From Anisakis pegreffii (taxonomy: Eukaryota; Nematoda; Chromadorea; Rhabditida; Anisakidae), in contig JAPYMA010000902.1 of NCBI GenBank assembly GCA_035041965.1, positions 1 to 64,000 of the forward strand: DNA of 64,000 bases, read 5' to 3'. The translations under genes were made by a program, and so were the position numbers. This document shows, in pieces, positions 45,689 to 56,900 of the stretch (the first letter of the stretch is position 1; the number at the start of each line of letters is the position of its first letter). The notes under the pieces are model-generated. The model was not told where the DNA came from. It ran no database searches and worked only from the letters and a program-made list of their open reading frames with translations.

Positions 45689-46741
45689 ATCTCGCGATTT
45701 TGTGATATTCCTTTCGTCACTATTTTGTTCGTCTGTTTGGTCTGAACTCAAGTAATTTTCTAACATAATATACATTCAGTGTTTCACTTGTACCAATGTT
45801 TCAAGCTCCTAATTGTACGACGATTAATTCCATAAGAACAGTCTGCGCAACGCCGTAGATTGCTGACTCGGCATTTCATCTGTTGCGCAAACTGTTTTTG
45901 ATTATATACGTTTATATACGATTTGATGACGAAGTTTTGTACATTCACTGCTCTCATCTATTGTTTTTGAATTGTGTTTATTTATTGTCTATTTTCGGTT
46001 GGGTGTTTTATTGGCAGTTGTATAGTTGTCACGGATTTATTTGTTGGTTTGCCTTGAAATTTTTTTCCAAAAGAGCGGAACTTTCAAAGGTGATAATTTA
46101 AGTTTCTTTGTTTTCGTTCTGCAAGTACCACTAAAAGTTCTTAATTGTAGACCCTTTTTCGTTTCTTCTTCACGGTGATAATTGCTTGTGTCGAGTCGTT
46201 TCGAAACAGCACCACTGCATCAACTCTGCATTCGTTAATTTCGAATCGTTATGGTCACATGACTAAATGTTTCTCGCTAGTCTATTTCAGCGATGAACTT
46301 TTGAATGCTTACTTCATTTTCATCATGCTAATGTTTTCAGTGTTGATCTGTTCTCAGATAAATGAAAATAAATATTTTGCAAATCTACTTCATCATTCTC
46401 TGCACGTCTTTTTGATGTCATAACTCACAATCAGTGAAAGTTATCCCCAAAGAGCTTTCTGTGATTATCCAACGTCACTTGTATATAATTAAACACTCAA
46501 GTTCTGAGTGGCAAATAATGGAGTGCTCCGTATGTTCATTTCAAGCATTCAAAAAGAACTACAATATACAATCAATGGTAGCCTATGAGGTTGTACTGTC
46601 GATGCAGCATCATTGAATCGGTTAGCGAAAATGCACATTTGCGAATTTTCATAGGGGAGTTGTATACAAATGATGTGATTTGGTTCTCGTTGAGATGTCC
46701 TTATTTTGCAGAGAGGCGAACGACTGACTGATTAGTGGAGA
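45689..46741. other. Spacer between SRP54 and RNASEH2B
   Basis: About 1.05 kb, T-rich, with several hydrophobic chance frames but no supported exon. A TTTTGCAG acceptor at about 46711 lies 30 bp upstream of the next start codon and is a likely trans-splice site. Confidence 0.45.
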
Positions 46742-48671
46742 ATGGTTCGTGGAACACGATCAAATTCTGCAAAAGATGCATATTCGGAAGAAGTGAACGG
46801 CGATGAAGGCGATTTGGATTCAGAAGAATTCGCATCGTCAGATATGAGCGATAATGTCAAAATTCCAGAGTCGGATTTAAATTACAAACGAAAGTTTGTA
46901 ATCACCGAATCGATGAGCAATAAACGTTTCTATTTGCTTAGACATCCGTCAAGTTCAGCTGCATCTCTGTACGCAATCAGTGAGGATTCAATCGATGAAG
47001 TTCTGCGTATCACTGATCCAAATCGGTAGTCATTTCGTTCACTGCATGTACTCTAACTCTGTGCTCAGTGCAATACATTCGGTGAATGCAACTGCTCGTT
47101 TAGATTCGCCTTCCCTGATACACTGAATAAGCATCGAAAGGAGATGAATTGTGGCCATGAGTGTGGCCAGTTCATTAATACTCTCATTGTTGTCACTCTC
47201 TTGTAATTATCATCATTTCTAATTTACCAGAATTATTGCCTCAGATCATTCTTCTACGGTGAATCGGTCATCGAGGATGGATCAATAACAGTGCTCAGCC
47301 CAATACATCCAATGTTCGTCGTTCTTCCATATTTGTTGAAAACAGCTCAGGTCATCATTGGTTGTATTATGATCGATTCATTGATTGTATTATGATCGAT
47401 AACTGATTTGAATCACTTACAGTGCTTTCGTTGTGATTAATACATTTGGACGTTTTGCAGAACCATTTCGTGCCATTGGACAATATTTTAATGGATGAAC
47501 AATATCCAGCTATACAACTTCTGTCGAATTTTGCCTCATTAAAGAAATCGTTAGAAGTAGTGTGCGATTGCAAAGGTCTACTTCATATGTTCGATTGATA
47601 TTTTATGTTCTGTTCGAATTATTTTCTTTTTTTCCGAATATTGTTTTTGTGATAATGTATCGTTTGTTAGCAAATTGATAAGGTCTCGACGAAAGATATG
47701 TAAATCGAAAGACATTGAATAGAACATTGGAATTGTAGAGTTTTGTGATACGAAGGTATTCCGACTGAATGAAATGCATTTGATGGAGTGGCTCGAGAAC
47801 AGATTCAATATATTGAAGCAGTCGCTGTGTACACATGGCACACTACATAAGTCAATTACTGTCGACGGTATTGATTTCATTATTGTTATTATCCTGTGAT
47901 GAGTGTCGTTCTTACGATTGCACTGATTCGTTTGTTTCAGAAGATGTTCTTCGCCGTTACACTTATTCAACATTGACTGATTATCTACCGAAATCACTTC
48001 ACGCTTCATTAAGAGAACATTTAAGAATTAAAGATCCAGAAATAGTAAATGAGAAAGATTCAGTAAACAAATTGAAGAGGAAAGTTGCTGATGATAAAAG
48101 TGAGTCGCCAGATGAAAGTCACATTCTACAACCAGTTCAAGTCAAGGTTTATTTTGTGATTATCATTCGCTATCATATCACTCTAATTCATGTTATTTCA
48201 AAAACAATTCATTGATTATTCAATTGTTCCATTTTTATACTGAGGTACAAATTGAGGAGTTGAATGTCACAGTTGAATTGTTCCTTTTAAGCAACCACTT
48301 TGTAAAAATTGATCAATTTCTCTTCTCAGTGAACTGATCTACTGAATAGTTCATTTTTGACGTTATCCATATGTTGGTGAATTGTTGACTCTTCATTCAC
48401 TTTTCAATTATCCATTTAATTGGGTGACAAATTATGACATTCACAGAACACAGCTTGAGGTGTGAAATATTCAGTGGTTAGTTTTTTAAGATCAGTTTTG
48501 TATGATTGACTCTTCCTTCACTTTTCAATCATCCATTTGATTTCTACCAAGTAACTGTTCATTATTTTGTTGAGCTTTCAGAAGCCAGTTCCTCTTAGCA
48601 CTGCCCAAAAACGTCTTCAAACAGCCAGTAAAGGGACAAAATCGTTGATCGGATTTTTCACGAAGAAGTGA
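46742..48671 (+). CDS. RNASEH2B: Ribonuclease H2 subunit B
   Basis: Six exons (46742-47025, 47245-47350, 47461-47575, 47739-47867, 47941-48146, 48582-48671) join in phase to 309 residues (human 312). An acidic N-terminus precedes the Ydr279-type core: [17 protein letters not shown], then [12 protein letters not shown], the helical [13 protein letters not shown] region and a [10 protein letters not shown] motif. The C-terminus ends [10 protein letters not shown], matching the PCNA-interacting (PIP) box that lets RNase H2 join replication forks; the human protein has its PIP box in the same place. RNASEH2B is a non-catalytic partner of the trimeric RNase H2, which removes ribonucleotides from DNA and RNA-DNA hybrids. 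The catalytic subunit A is not in this window. The start codon is the first ATG after a TTTTGCAG acceptor. Confidence 0.92.
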
Positions 48672-48703
48672 TCAGTCATTTATGGAATTTGAATCGATGG
48701 ATA

Positions 48704-48709
48704 AATAAA
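48704..48709 (+). terminator. Polyadenylation signal AATAAA for RNASEH2B
   Basis: AATAAA occurs 32 bp after the stop codon, giving a very short 3' UTR. The following 560 bp to the next gene contain no supported exon. Confidence 0.55.
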
Positions 48710-49274
48710 TACTCACTTACTGGTTGATTTCTTTGTGGATTTCGATGATATTCATCCTGTCTTTGATGCAGTAGAATTGCTCTTGTGTAACTTACAGTCG
48801 CTGATTATATTCATCAGACGCTCGTTCAGCTATTTTAGTGGAGTCGCTCACTATATATGATACATTCAGTTTTTTGTTTTTCATTTGTTCGGATATTCAA
48901 TTTTTGGATATCATAACGTGTTCAGATTCGAGGGTTTGGTCGCCATACCCTTGCATAGAATAATCATAACGTGTGCTTTCTTTTTTTTCACTTCTGATCC
49001 TCACTTATTCAGTGATCTTCTCAACATTTATCGTTTTTCATCTTGTTATTTTATGCATATTGAGATTAAATTCTTGTTGTGTGCACTGAAATGCATTTAA
49101 CAATAAACGATTGCACAGCACTGTTGCATTGGTCTCTGTGACTAAGAAAGGTTGAGCTGAAATCATACAGATTCCGTTCTCCTATTATTGATATTTTGAA
49201 ATTCTCGAGAATCGTAGAGTGCGGCATAGAGAGTCTGATTTGGAGTGAATGATCATTTTGTTTAGAAGACACAC

Positions 49275-50106
49275 ATGAATGGTGCAATTCGTGTGATGCG
49301 TTCCCGCATTGCGCATGTGGGAAGGGGTATTTCACAGCCAACACCATATGGGAAACGCATGGACAGATTATCGAACCGAATATTCAACGAGGTGGTAAGA
49401 CCGACCGATACGAGAAGTATGAAAGTGGTGCGCGTCATGAGTGCTGAACCGTTGGAGCAACGTGACGACAAATCGGTATATCGTTTTGAATTGCTTTTAT
49501 ATTACATGTTTCGAGATGAAGTTAGCGTATCATTTTTGGAAGAGAGAGAATCGAAGAGAATGAAACGAGGATCGGAGTTGCTAATCGTTTTGATTTGAAC
49601 AGTTTGTTTTTTCAGGTGGGATATTTCCCGAATCAACCAATGTTTCATTATCTCACAAAAATGTTACGTTTTCATGGACTCTTCTTTGATGACCACGTCG
49701 TGTTCAGGCAAGTTCAGGTAATGCTTTATCAGATATCTCATGAATTATTGGTTGTTCCGCTCGGGTGATTAATGATCTGTTCGTTTCTTATTGCTCGAAC
49801 TTAGATGCAGAACATTTAACGTTCCTTAAGTGTCCTTTTCCTTACATGTATTAGATGATTACGTAGTTTCTGATCAGTTGTTCCGTAAGATCACACCGAA
49901 AATCAGTTTTCCGAATAACGAACAATGTGACGATGCAGTACTCGGATAGCCTTCTGATGGAGTTTTTACTCCTCAAATAATAACGTTGATCATGGTTCTC
50001 GGTATTGAATGTTTTGTTCCAGGATGAACTGAAATTGTTACGCGGTAAAGTCGTGCGTCCAGCAATAGGGCAGGGCAAACGTGCTCAACTCCGAGGAAGG
50101 AAGTAA
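49275..50106 (+). CDS. mrps-33: Mitochondrial small-subunit ribosomal protein S33
   Basis: Three exons (49275-49475, 49616-49717, 50023-50106), all joined in phase 0, encode 128 residues. The core YGKRMDRLSNRIFNEV...RPTD and the VGYFPNQPMFHYLTKMLR block, and the basic C-terminus GQGKRAQLRGRK, are typical of MRPS33. The first ~25 residues (MNGAIRVMRSRIAHVGRG), rich in Arg and without acids, could be a mitochondrial import signal. It lies 603 bp after RNASEH2B and 614 bp before PNKP on the same strand. Co-transcription with these genes is plausible. Confidence 0.92.
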
Positions 50107-50720
50107 ATCCGAATGATTATCGTATTTCAGTTTCGTTGTGTAAATATTCCGACGAATGCAGTTGTTGATTCTGATTTAGGTTGTTTCATATTTAGAAACG
50201 CATTGCATTGACAATCATCTGTTCTCAAAAAATCGCTTTTGCATTATCGCTTAGCGTCGAGAACATGAAGTAAAAAGATTTGAATGTCATGAATGGAATG
50301 TCTGTATACAAAACAGTGGTGAACAGTAATCAACGAAGCTTATTGTCAGCATTAATTGGTATCCTATTATTGTGATGATGTTACTCTATTGTAAGGATAC
50401 AAACTTATCAAATGTCGATGAGTACGTATCACACCTAATCGCATACGTTATGTTCTTCGAATCGATAAAGTATTCACGAAATTTGTTGCTTGTTGAATAA
50501 GAAAATGCGTGATGTTTGCGTTGCACAAAGGTGGATCAAGGTTGTGCATACTGCAAGCATACGCAGCCCTTTAACTGTGAACGGTCGCAACTCTTGGTTT
50601 GCATTGCTGCGTATCGTTGAGATCATCGTCGCTATTGCATGCTAATTTAGACTAACATATTCGGGTTTGACGCACTTCTGGGTACGTCTTACTTTGTTTC
50701 ACACACATTCACCTTAAATA

Positions 50721-53220
50721 AAATGTCAAAAAGAAAGAACACTGAAAACACTTCGACAATGGATGCATGGGTCACAAGGAAAAAAGGTAACGAGTGAAGA
50801 AAAAACTAAAAGATTCATTCAGAAGAGCACATTCGAAGTAGCGTTCGTTTATTTTAAGTGAAAGGTGATGACGAAAAAGAAGAAGTAAGCGGAAAGTGGA
50901 CTAAAGTCGGTAATGATTTGTTCATATTCAATTGTGATCGAATGGAACATCGCTCGAAAATTGCTGGTTTTGATTTAGGTTCGGACCACAGCTGCTTTGG
51001 GTCTTTTGTTTATTCCTCTTTAATATTTATCATCTTAAACACTTCGCACTCATCTAAACGACAGTTATAGCACAGAATCAATAACGTTAATAAATTTCCT
51101 CCGAATTTCAGACGGCACAATCATTACAACAAAATCTGGCAAAGTTTTTCCAGTTGACGAATTCGACTGGCAATTGCTGTGTTCTGAAATACGTGGAAAA
51201 CTGAAAGGTTTACACGAGGATGGCTATAAAATCGTTTTTTTCACAAATCAAAAAGGAATTCAGGTATATGGGCTCAGTTTCGGTTTGGGACATTAGCAGT
51301 CGCTGTCAAATTTCACAAAATTTGGAATTATAATATTTCCATTTGCAGTTGGGTCGTTTGGATGCGAATTCGTTCAAACGAAAAGTAGAAGCGATTCTCG
51401 CAAAGTTATCCATTCCCATACAGGTCACATTCTCTTTCAGCGATAAAATCTGTTTCTTATAGCAAATTTATATTAGATAATACAATAAGGTATCCTGCTA
51501 CAAAAATTAACCGAAAGTTACGTTGAAAACATTAGTAGTGTTTTTTGAATCGATATTGCTCGATTTAAAACACATTTGCAGTGATTAATAGCGAATGGAA
51601 AGCGGTCAGAATGTGTTTCGATAATATTGGAAGTTGATTGTAATATTGGGAATGTTAATAATAGTAGTATTACTGAATGTCATCGTTATTCGTTAAGGTA
51701 TTCGTGTCGATTGGTACGTTGAAATATCGTAAGCCATATACGGGCATGTGGGACTATATGGAGAAGAATGGGAATGGTGATGTGAATATTGACCTTAAAG
51801 AGTGCTTTTATGTCGGTGATGCGGCTGGACGTCTTGCAAACGCTGTAGTTGACTTGTTTGAAAATAGCATTCTAATTCTCATCAGTTTCGCTATTCATTA
51901 TTTGTGTTTAATTATGATTATCAGTCTTCATTGTTTCTGAGCGCCTTTCAGAGCCGTAAAAAGGATCATTCGGCCGCCGATCGATTGTTCGCGATGAATT
52001 TGGGAATACAGTTCTATACACCTGAAGAATTGTTTCTGAAGAATAAAGCTGAGCAACCCTATCAGATACCTGCCTTCAATCCATCTGAGTTCATCGATCA
52101 GTCATCTAAAACCCTCTATGACCCACGTTCGTCCGTTCCACATTCCTTTCCAATTATAACTAGTGTGGTACGGGGTCAGAAAAATATTGAGAACGGGGAA
52201 AATAGAGGACGAAAAGTTGCAGTCGGGGACCACCAAAATGTGGTCGATTCGAAAAGAGTCGGGGATAGGGATTCGAATATGGGGTCCCCGAAATTCCCCG
52301 CACCACACTAGTTATAACATCTTCTCAATATGAGGTCAGTAGCGGAATTCAAAAGGATTTCAACGAATGTTTTCATTCAGCTGACGCGATAATGCCAAAT
52401 CCAAGGCAAGAAGTGCTCGTATTGGTTGGGTATCCGGGATGTGGTAAGAGTAAATTCGCGAAGAAATTACAACAAGAATACGATTACGGCATTGTGAACC
52501 GAGATACAATGAAAACATGGCAAAAATGTGTTCAAAATGCCAAAATCTATGTTCAAAAAGGGAAGAGTGTTGTTGTTGATAACACGAATGGTGATATTGA
52601 GTCGAGGTGTGCTTTTGCTTATTACTTTCACAGAATGCCTCATTCTACATTTGCATTATCAAAGAGACATTTCTTGAAGCATTCGATGCCATCAAGTCTT
52701 ACTGCATTCAGATAAACATTCTTCTTATATCTGAATAGTTTCATCGATTCTTTGTTAGTGCTGTGAGTCATGATGAACGACTCATATTCCTCGCAGTGAA
52801 ATCATTAAAGTCACTGAAGTTTTGCATTTGAATCGAAATAATATTCAGAATGAAAATTACAGGAAGAGATATATAAATCTGGCCAAGTCACAGAATGTTG
52901 ATTGTCGATGCTTTGTGTTCACATGTGGATTGGAACAAGCATCGCATCACTGCAAATATCGCATTATCATTGGCACCGATGCGTTGCACGAAGAAGTCAG
53001 CACAATGGTACTTCGTATGTTCAAATCCAAATACCAGGTCACCTTGCTTAACTTGCGATCTCTTTGTCATCTCTGCCAAATCTGTTTGATTATTGTATCC
53101 TTTTTTCAGGAACCAACAACGGATGAGGGCTTCTCATCTGTCGTTAAAGTGAATTTTGTACCAGAATTTACGAATGCGAATCATGAAAAAGTTTATCGAA
53201 TGTTCCTCTGTGAGAAATGA
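50721..53220 (+). CDS. PNKP: Bifunctional polynucleotide phosphatase/kinase, interrupted by a MITE
   Basis: Exons 50721-50784, 50859-50978, 51112-51263, 51349-51423, 51698-51844, 51952-52162, 52312-52606, 52863-53037 and 53110-53220 give 449 residues. The phosphatase domain has FDLDGTIIT (HAD nucleophile Asp) and [10 protein letters not shown]. The kinase domain has a P-loop VGYPGCGKS (about residue 296) and VNRDT. PNKP cleans 3'-phosphate and 5'-hydroxyl DNA ends for strand-break repair. The N-terminal FHA domain of vertebrate PNKP is absent. The gap 52163-52311 is a hAT-like MITE inside one exon. Read through, it causes a frameshift and a TAG at 52309-52311. Spliced at its own GT and AG, the frame is restored exactly, with nine extra nucleotides. 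Whether this allele makes active kinase depends on that splicing. Confidence 0.93.
52161..52310. mobile_element. 150-bp hAT-like MITE inside the PNKP coding exon
   Basis: The element starts TAGTGTGGTACGGGG and ends CCCCGCACCACACTA, so its termini are 15-bp inverted repeats with one mismatch. It is flanked by attataac (52153-52160) and gttataac (52311-52318), an 8-bp target duplication with one mismatch that fits the hAT pattern nTnnnnAn. Removing the element and one target copy restores an uninterrupted PNKP exon. The left terminus supplies a GT (52163-52164); the right terminus plus the target base supplies TAG (to 52311). It has no coding capacity. Confidence 0.9.
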
Positions 53221-53922
53221 ATCAGCAGAGGAATGATATTGTTCTATAGATCGCACTGTTGTAATTGTATTCATAATTACACTGCTCTTGTTAACAGTAA
53301 TATTAGATTGCATCAACGGATACTTGACTATAACTAATTGTGTTTTACTTAATTGTCTGTTGTACATCAGTCTTGATCTCTAATATTAAATATTGTCACT
53401 GCAACCAATTTCAGAGTCCACTCTCATCCTTTTCAATTTGTTTTTCATGGTTAATTTCTCGCAGTTCATTTCAAAACGTCCTGATATACTTCAAATGTCC
53501 CAACTTTGAAATGAACTCATCAATGCATTCACAAATGGATGCTTGCCTCCAAAAGCCGGAAACGGTTCATTCGAATAGTTCTTGAATCCATCATTTATAT
53601 CGTTCACTTCACCTCATCAGTGAGTTCATGAATTACAGTCTTTAATTTTTCATCTGTTCCGCCATTTGATTATACGATTGATTTAAATGGGTCTTCAACT
53701 ATTATCCATATTTCATAAGCCGAATGAATAAACATTTATTTACCGAATATATTCATGTTTATTTCACTTAAATAGGGCGAATAATCACTTAAAGATCACT
53801 TAAAAATCATTTGAATCACTCAAAAATCACTAAAAAACAATCACAAAAATAATCGTTTAAACGTCCAATAAAAAATGCAACTTGAAAAGGAAAGTTGTGG
53901 GAATTGGTGTTCGTTGTGAGAA
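53221..53922. other. Convergent 3' region between PNKP and the neprilysin gene
   Basis: The 0.7-kb interval separates two 3' ends. TTTATT on the plus strand (53735-53740) is an AATAAA for the minus-strand neprilysin gene, about 185 bp past its stop codon. No coding sequence is supported. Confidence 0.55.
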
Positions 53923-56900
53923 TTATTGACCACCGGTCTTCGGCACCCACACGCTGCAGTGCTCTTTGGGTCCGTATGCGGATCCAAGTGGACAGTTGAA
54001 TGCTTCGCGAAAGCCGGGGAAGTTCTGAATGGTACCGAAGACGCGGTATCTGGACGGGCTGTGCGGGTCGGTCATAATCTGTCGATACTGTGCGTCGATC
54101 GACCGCGGTGTCTCGCACCACACTTGTGCGAAACTCATGAAGTATAGCTGATCGTTGGTGAAGTCGCCGTACAGTGGGTCAGGCAACTGTGGGTCTGGTC
54201 CGTACTGGCTGATGTGGTCCTTATAAGCTCGCCATGCCGCATGAATGCCTGAATCCTTCTAGTTACACTTCATTAAAGTAGCATTCATAAATACACTCCA
54301 TCTTAAAACGCTTAAAGTTGAACCATTCCCAACGTGAATGTTATAAATTTCAAGATAACTGACGAATTTCACATCTCGGATTCAATTCAGTTTCGATTCA
54401 TTATTTTATCCGAATGATTCAAAATGCCGAAACGCACTCTGAATATGCACAATTTTAAGTTATCATTAGGAGCGTTTCGTGAAGAGAATGAGGTGAACTG
54501 ATTGCTCAACAAGAAATTCATTGCTTCCGAGCGTGCATACAACGAACCTCCATTATCAGCGATATTCTCGCCCTGTGTTTGTTCTCCGTTAACACAATCT
54601 GGCATTTTACCGGTGCCCTTCAACGGGCAAAAGTGGTCATATTCTTGGACAACACAGTGTGCCATACTGTTAAATCCTTGCATCGATGCATCCGTCATCC
54701 AATCCGTTAATGCACCAACACCGTTCCACTGTACCCCTTGATCATCAAAACCATGCGTTAGTTCATGACCAGCCACCAAACCGAGACCACCATAATTCAA
54801 CGACGCCGGCCAGTTCTCGTCAAAGAACGGCTGATGAAGAATACCCGCCGGGAACGTTATCGAATTGTACGTCGACTAAACTACCAACTGTTAAGTTCTG
54901 TTCACAAAATAAAGTATTATCAATGAGGTGACTGCTAATAAACGATATGATAAAAAGTGTTACGATCATAGTAACATCTAACCCTCGCATGCCTGAAATC
55001 TTTTTATAGCACCGGAGACGAAGCGGGCCTCTCAAGTCCGGCTGTGCCCACTTCACCAATAACAGAGACGAAGCGGGCCTCTCAAGTCCGGCTGTGTCCA
55101 CTTCACCAATAACAGAGACGAAGCGGGCCTCTCAAGTCCGGCTGTGCCCACTTCACCAATAACGAAACAGTTATGGCCCGGCCTAATATGACCGCTCCGT
55201 CCACGATGCTATAAAATGCTCCGAGTCGCGCGCATGATCCATGTGGAAAGGTTTTTTCTTAGTTGAGATCAGGGAAGTGAGCAAAGCCACAAAAGCTCAG
55301 GTCTACAGCTAATCGGACCCCTTAGGACCGTTCGTCATGCAAAAGTTGACCGTGATATGACTTGCCATAACTATGATCGCAACAAGATGTTCACTGAATC
55401 AACTGCAATCTTGCAATGAATATCAAATTACATTCACTTCCTTCGCAGATCGAACGCTAAACCAAAAAACTTACGTAGTACCATGCGTTCACTGTACCAG
55501 GTGGACCACCGAAATCATTTCGATTAACAGTTGAGTCATCAACCAGTACTTTGTAGATAAGTTCGAAATTGAACTTATCCGTTTCCTTAATCATATCGTA
55601 ATATTTATCATCTGGCGCATAATGCAAATCAGCATAGTAGCTATCCAATTGTTCATTGTCAAGAATGAAATCTGGAAATGCGATATTCTGCTTCAGGTCA
55701 GTAATCTTCTCGTATGCTCCGCGTTTTGTTCGTTGGTCCATCCATTCAAGACGATTCAACATTCCCCGGAATGACATAAGAATATTCTCAATAATTCCAC
55801 CAACTTGCCTGAAAAGAATTAACGGTTAACAGTGAATGCAATGAACTAAGAGAATGTGATTTCATTTCATTTGATCTAAATGCGAGCCATCTCTTAATGT
55901 GGTCGAACTATGAACCGTTCAGATGCAAACTGAAAGTGATCTGCACTAACTGTCGTATTCGCCTGATCGCTTCTTTGTTCGGATACGAATAGTCGACGAA
56001 TATTCGTGCGTTGGCGTATTGCAGTATCTCGAGTGTTTCGTATGCGCATTGCACAGACGGTTCTCTGTAGGCCGCATCCGTGATGCCGGTACGCAACGAC
56101 TGACCTCGTTTGGCATGACGACCCAAGAACGGCATGTGTTCCCGGTGAGGTTCCACTTCACGAAGTTTGTAACCACTCGGTCTTGGCAGGTACTGACGAT
56201 GTTGTGCTAAGATTCGGTAGAACAAATAGTTCGCAACTGTGTTCGAATCGAATTTGGTGTTGAAATCTGCACTCAACTTGTGGATCATCTGTGGTTCCAT
56301 CACTATGAAGACGAGATCACTTCTGCTAAAGTATTCTTTATTAACTGTCGGATATGTGCTTGATAATCCTGCGAAATAGCTGGCCAGATTGATGAATTTG
56401 AATGGCTCAGTTGCGTTTTGCTTGTTGTATGGATTATAGGAACGCATGAAATGACGTCTTTCAGTGTCACTCGTACTGTACTTCTGTGCAAGGGTGCGTT
56501 CGAAATCCAACAATTTTTCAACATCCTTAGCCAAGGTTGTTTGATCCAGTCGGATCTGAAAATGAATATGTGGAAATTCATTAATTCTGTTCCGCAGTTT
56601 AATTTTTCTGTTTAGAGTTTGGAATCAAGGACCGTTACTGGATTCATTGGTCATTGAAGGTTTCAAATTTCAATGCCATATCTAAGAAGCTCAACAAAAA
56701 TCAGACTTGTGCATCTAATGGGAAAGACAAAAATAAGTTTTTGATAAATGCATCGAAAGAAAACCTTTTTGAGGGCGGCATAATGATTGAAAAGATCAAT
56801 GGTGTTGCTTTTATAGGAAGGATATGTTGTTGGCCAAGCGATTGGCGAGTAATACGTCTTTGAATAATACAAAACGTTCTGGTCAATATAGAAACAATAA

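Noticed and set aside
52335..52380. Apparent intron (gtcagt...attcag) just after the PNKP MITE
   Set aside because: The stretch is open in the PNKP frame and multiple of the frame as coding, whereas splicing it out would shift the kinase frame and hit a stop.
55014..55390. Possible 5S rRNA, spliced-leader RNA, snRNA or tRNA gene in the neprilysin intron
   Set aside because: I could not find box B, the 5S internal control regions, a spliced-leader core or an Sm site. Kept only as a repeat.
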